From positions 1 to 9,409 of the forward strand of contig JBAUTF010000222.1 in the NCBI GenBank assembly GCA_049582065.1: 9,409 nt of DNA, read 5' to 3'. Origin of the DNA: DATKSS01 sp049582065. Lineage in GTDB: Bacteria > Chloroflexota > Dormibacteria > Dormibacterales > Dormibacteraceae. Below the pieces are notes generated by a model that was not told the origin of the DNA, did not search any database, and saw only the letters and a list, made by a program, of their open reading frames with translations. How positions within the stretch are numbered: the stretch's first letter is position 1; each line of letters starts with the position of its first letter. Of the stretch, positions 8,006 to 9,409 are shown piece by piece. The position numbers and the translations under genes were made by a program.

Positions 8006-8566
8006 GTGGCCAGGCTGATCTACTCAGCGATCACATCGCTCGACGGCTATGTGGCCGATGAGGATGGCAACTTCGACTGGGCGGCGCCCGACGCGGAGTT
8101 GCACGCTTTCGTCAACGACCTCGAGCGGCCGGTCGGAACCTACCTGTACGGGCGCCGGATGTACGAGGTGATGGCCTTCTGGGAGACCGCGCTCACCCTC
8201 GCCGGCCAGCCGCCCTTCGTGCGGGACTTCGCCGAAATCTGGCAGGCGGCGGACAAGGTCGTGTACTCCAGGACCCTCGAGAGGGTGTCGAGCACCCGGA
8301 CGCGGATCGAGCGAGACTTCGACCCCGACGCCATCCGGCGCATGAAGGCGGCAGCGCGACGTGACATCACGGTGGGCGGGCCGCATCTGGCCGCCCAGGC
8401 GCTCGGGGCCGGGTTGGTCGACGAGGTGCACGCATTTGTCGTGCCCATGGTTGTCGGGGGCGGCAACCGGTTCCTCCCCGACGGCGTCAGGCTCGAGCTG
8501 GAGCTGCTGGACGAACGCCGTTTCGGCAGCGGCGCGGTCCACCTCCATTACCGGACGTCGACCTGA
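8006..8566 (+). CDS. RibD C-terminal / dihydrofolate-reductase-fold protein
   Basis: The 186-residue protein belongs to the broad 'dihydrofolate reductase family' with the RibD C-terminal fold, likely an NAD(P)H-dependent reductase of unknown substrate. It shows the ARLIYSAITSLDGYVADEDG opening followed by FDWA, YLYGRRMYEVMAFWE at about residues 48-62, KVVYSRTLE, and the nucleotide-binding VGGP at 123-126 followed by GLVDEVHAFVVPMVVGGGNR. The length matches stand-alone members, and the deaminase half of a true RibD is absent. The GTG start is 6 bases after the permease stop and lacks a usable ribosome site (AAGGA at 7982-7986 is too far), so translation probably depends on ribosomes finishing the permease gene. 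Being last in the TetR-controlled cassette suggests a role in modifying the exported compound, but such genes are often passengers. It should not be called a folate enzyme without evidence. Confidence 0.88.
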   Translation: MARLIYSAITSLDGYVADEDGNFDWAAPDAELHAFVNDLERPVGTYLYGRRMYEVMAFWETALTLAGQPPFVRDFAEIWQAADKVVYSRTLERVSSTRTRIERDFDPDAIRRMKAAARRDITVGGPHLAAQALGAGLVDEVHAFVVPMVVGGGNRFLPDGVRLELELLDERRFGSGAVHLHYRTST

Positions 8567-8570
8567 GGGC

Positions 8571-9003
8571 GCGGACCCGAGCACGTACCAGCACTCAGGA
8601 CGCGTGGCCGAGCACGCGGGCGCGATCGCCCGCCGCCTGAGGTTTCGCCCGGGCGAGGTCGAGCTGGTCGAGCTGGCGGCCAGAGTGCACGACATCGGCA
8701 AGATCAGGATTCCCGACGCCGTCCTGTTGCAACCGGCGCCGCTGACGAACGCCGAGCGTCGCGTCATGGAGACACACGCGCGCCTCGGTTTCGAGATCCT
8801 CTCGCAGAGCTCACGCCCTCGACGCGATGACCAGCTGCAGGGCCTATCGCGGGGCGAGGAGCTGGGGGTGGGCCATGGGGGAGCTCAAGAGGGGCGCCGG
8901 CACGCAGTGGAACCCGGTGGTGGTGGAAGCGGCGGTCTCCGCGCTGGATGTCGCTCCTGAGGAGCCAGGCCGTATGATGCGGCCGGCGGCGGTGCCCGTC
9001 TAG
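8571..9003 (+). pseudogene. Decayed HD-GYP domain gene (truncated, deleted, frameshifted)
   Basis: HD-GYP proteins are metal-dependent phosphodiesterases that usually hydrolyse cyclic-di-GMP. From 8571 one frame reads ADPSTYQHSGRVAEHAGAIA, later AARVHDIGKIRIPDAVLL with the HD pair at 8688-8693, and continues to LGFEILSQ near 8805. Homology then jumps to the +1 frame at about 8815, reading ALDAMTSCRAYRGARSW, then ELKRGAGTQWNPVVVEAAV, to a TAG at 9001. ALDAMTS..(R)xYR and GAGTQ(W/F)(N/D)P are the normal C-terminal landmarks of the domain. The block between them, with HHERxDGxGYP and the IPLGARI stretch (about 45-50 residues in relatives), is missing. The beginning is also lost: homology starts a few bases after the RibD-like stop, without a plausible start codon. 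The product could not be an active enzyme. An assembly error is a less likely explanation for the internal jump. Confidence 0.8.
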
Positions 9004-9155
9004 GGCGCGCGTCGGGTCAGAGGCCCGCCTGGCGCCTTCTTGCCCATCTTCCGCATCGCATCCACCTCCTGGCGGACATCCTTGCGGCGCTGCTCGCCAC
9101 GGTCAGGGTCCAGCAGCTCTATGGGGGGAACGGCCGGCGGAGCAGTACCCGACCT
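9000..9155 (-). other. Open in-frame extension downstream of a TAG stop, possibly coding
   Basis: Directly after the TAG of the minus-strand membrane gene, the same frame stays open for 51 codons and ends at a second TAG. The translation starts RSGTAPPAVPPIELLDPD and ends in a charged, helix-like GEQRRKDVRQEVDAMRKMGK and a KAPGGPLTRRAP tail. Third positions are mostly G or C and the residue mix looks protein-like, unlike the Arg/Gly/Pro-rich shadows of this DNA. There is no plausible start codon of its own near its beginning. It may be the old C-terminus of the membrane gene cut off by a nonsense change, a read-through extension, or chance. No hairpin-plus-T-run terminator is evident here. 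Confidence 0.35.
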
Positions 9156-9409
9156 CTAGCTCGGCTGTCGCTCCACCGACACCACCAGGCGCCAGGCGTT
9201 GCGCAGCGCGACCGCGAAAAGGCCCATGAACGCGCCGGCGACGGAGAAGTATGCGGTCCCGTCCCCTTGAAGCAGCTCGACCGCCCCGGTCAACAGGTAG
9301 ATGTAGGCCAGGACCGGCACGATGAGCAGCCAGAAGCTCTGCGCGACGCGGTGCCAACCGCCCTGCTCCGTGATCCGGAAGACCGGCCACCACGTCTTGA
9401 AGACACGCC
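9156..9409 (-). CDS. Unidentified membrane protein, C-terminal part (5' end outside window)
   Basis: Only the last 83 residues are in the window; the frame is open through the right edge, so the start lies beyond it. The segment begins RVFKTWWPVFRITEQGGWHR, then has a hydrophobic helix (FWLLIVPVLAYIYLLTGAVE, about residues 25-44 of the fragment), a short LLQGDGTAY loop, and a second helix (FSVAGAFMGLFAVALRNAWR, about 54-73) before VVSVERQPS and a TAG. The two hydrophobic segments with basic flanks and high G/C at third positions make this the real frame, rather than the Arg/Gly-rich frame open at 9103-9393 on the same strand. It converges on the HD-GYP remnant. I do not recognise the family. 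An ordinary inner-membrane protein with at least two spanning helices is all that can be said. Confidence 0.7.
   Translation of the reverse strand, partial: RVFKTWWPVFRITEQGGWHRVAQSFWLLIVPVLAYIYLLTGAVELLQGDGTAYFSVAGAFMGLFAVALRNAWRLVVSVERQPS

Noticed and set aside
8024..8767. 247-codon minus-strand frame across the RibD-like gene and HD-GYP remnant
   Set aside because: Shadow composition, and it crosses two plus-strand regions with clear homology.
9103..9393. 96-codon minus-strand frame starting with ATG near the right edge
   Set aside because: Extremely Arg/Gly/Ala-rich; the neighbouring frame on the same strand (stop at 9156) has two convincing membrane helices and is preferred.

Overview
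The window is GC-rich DNA (I estimate the upper 60s percent GC, by eye) with compact, mostly co-directional genes, short or overlapping junctions and frequent GTG starts. It looks like a high-GC soil or sediment bacterium of the Actinomycetota, Chloroflexota or Dormibacterota kind. I base this on composition and family resemblance only; no taxonomic marker such as rRNA is present. I see no tRNA, rRNA, CRISPR array, insertion sequence or phage gene.

Region 1 (39-4687) is a two-gene metabolic operon. A full-length single-chain pyruvate:ferredoxin/flavodoxin oxidoreductase (nifJ-type) overlaps by 4 bp (ATGA) with a dihydroorotate-dehydrogenase-like flavoprotein. The second protein keeps the FMN barrel but has Phe where class 1A enzymes carry the catalytic Cys, so it is probably not a true pyrimidine-synthesis enzyme. 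The coupling suggests an undescribed accessory role beside pyruvate oxidation. No nitrogen-fixation genes are visible.

Region 2 (4691-8566) is a self-contained regulated export cassette: a palindromic operator overlapping a -10-like element, a TetR-family repressor that may be translated from a leaderless mRNA, an ABC-2 type ATPase, a large permease made of two homologous halves (resembling the 'exporter of polyketide antibiotics' family), and a RibD-C/dihydrofolate-reductase-fold protein 6 bp downstream. The likely logic is that a toxic ligand releases TetR and the pump is then made.

Region 3 (8571-9003) is a decayed HD-GYP domain. It lacks its N-terminus, has lost the central block with the GYP motif, and changes reading frame at the deletion, yet both flanks remain recognisable.

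Region 4 (9000-9409, minus strand) is the 3' end of a convergent gene for an unidentified membrane protein that enters from beyond the window. Its frame stays open for 51 more codons after a TAG stop and ends at a CTAG that also supplies the stop of the HD-GYP remnant on the other strand.

The best leads are the DHOD-like partner of PFOR, the operator/leaderless arrangement of the export cassette, the HD-GYP wreck, and the in-frame amber stop at the right edge. I did not find a clearly new multi-gene system.
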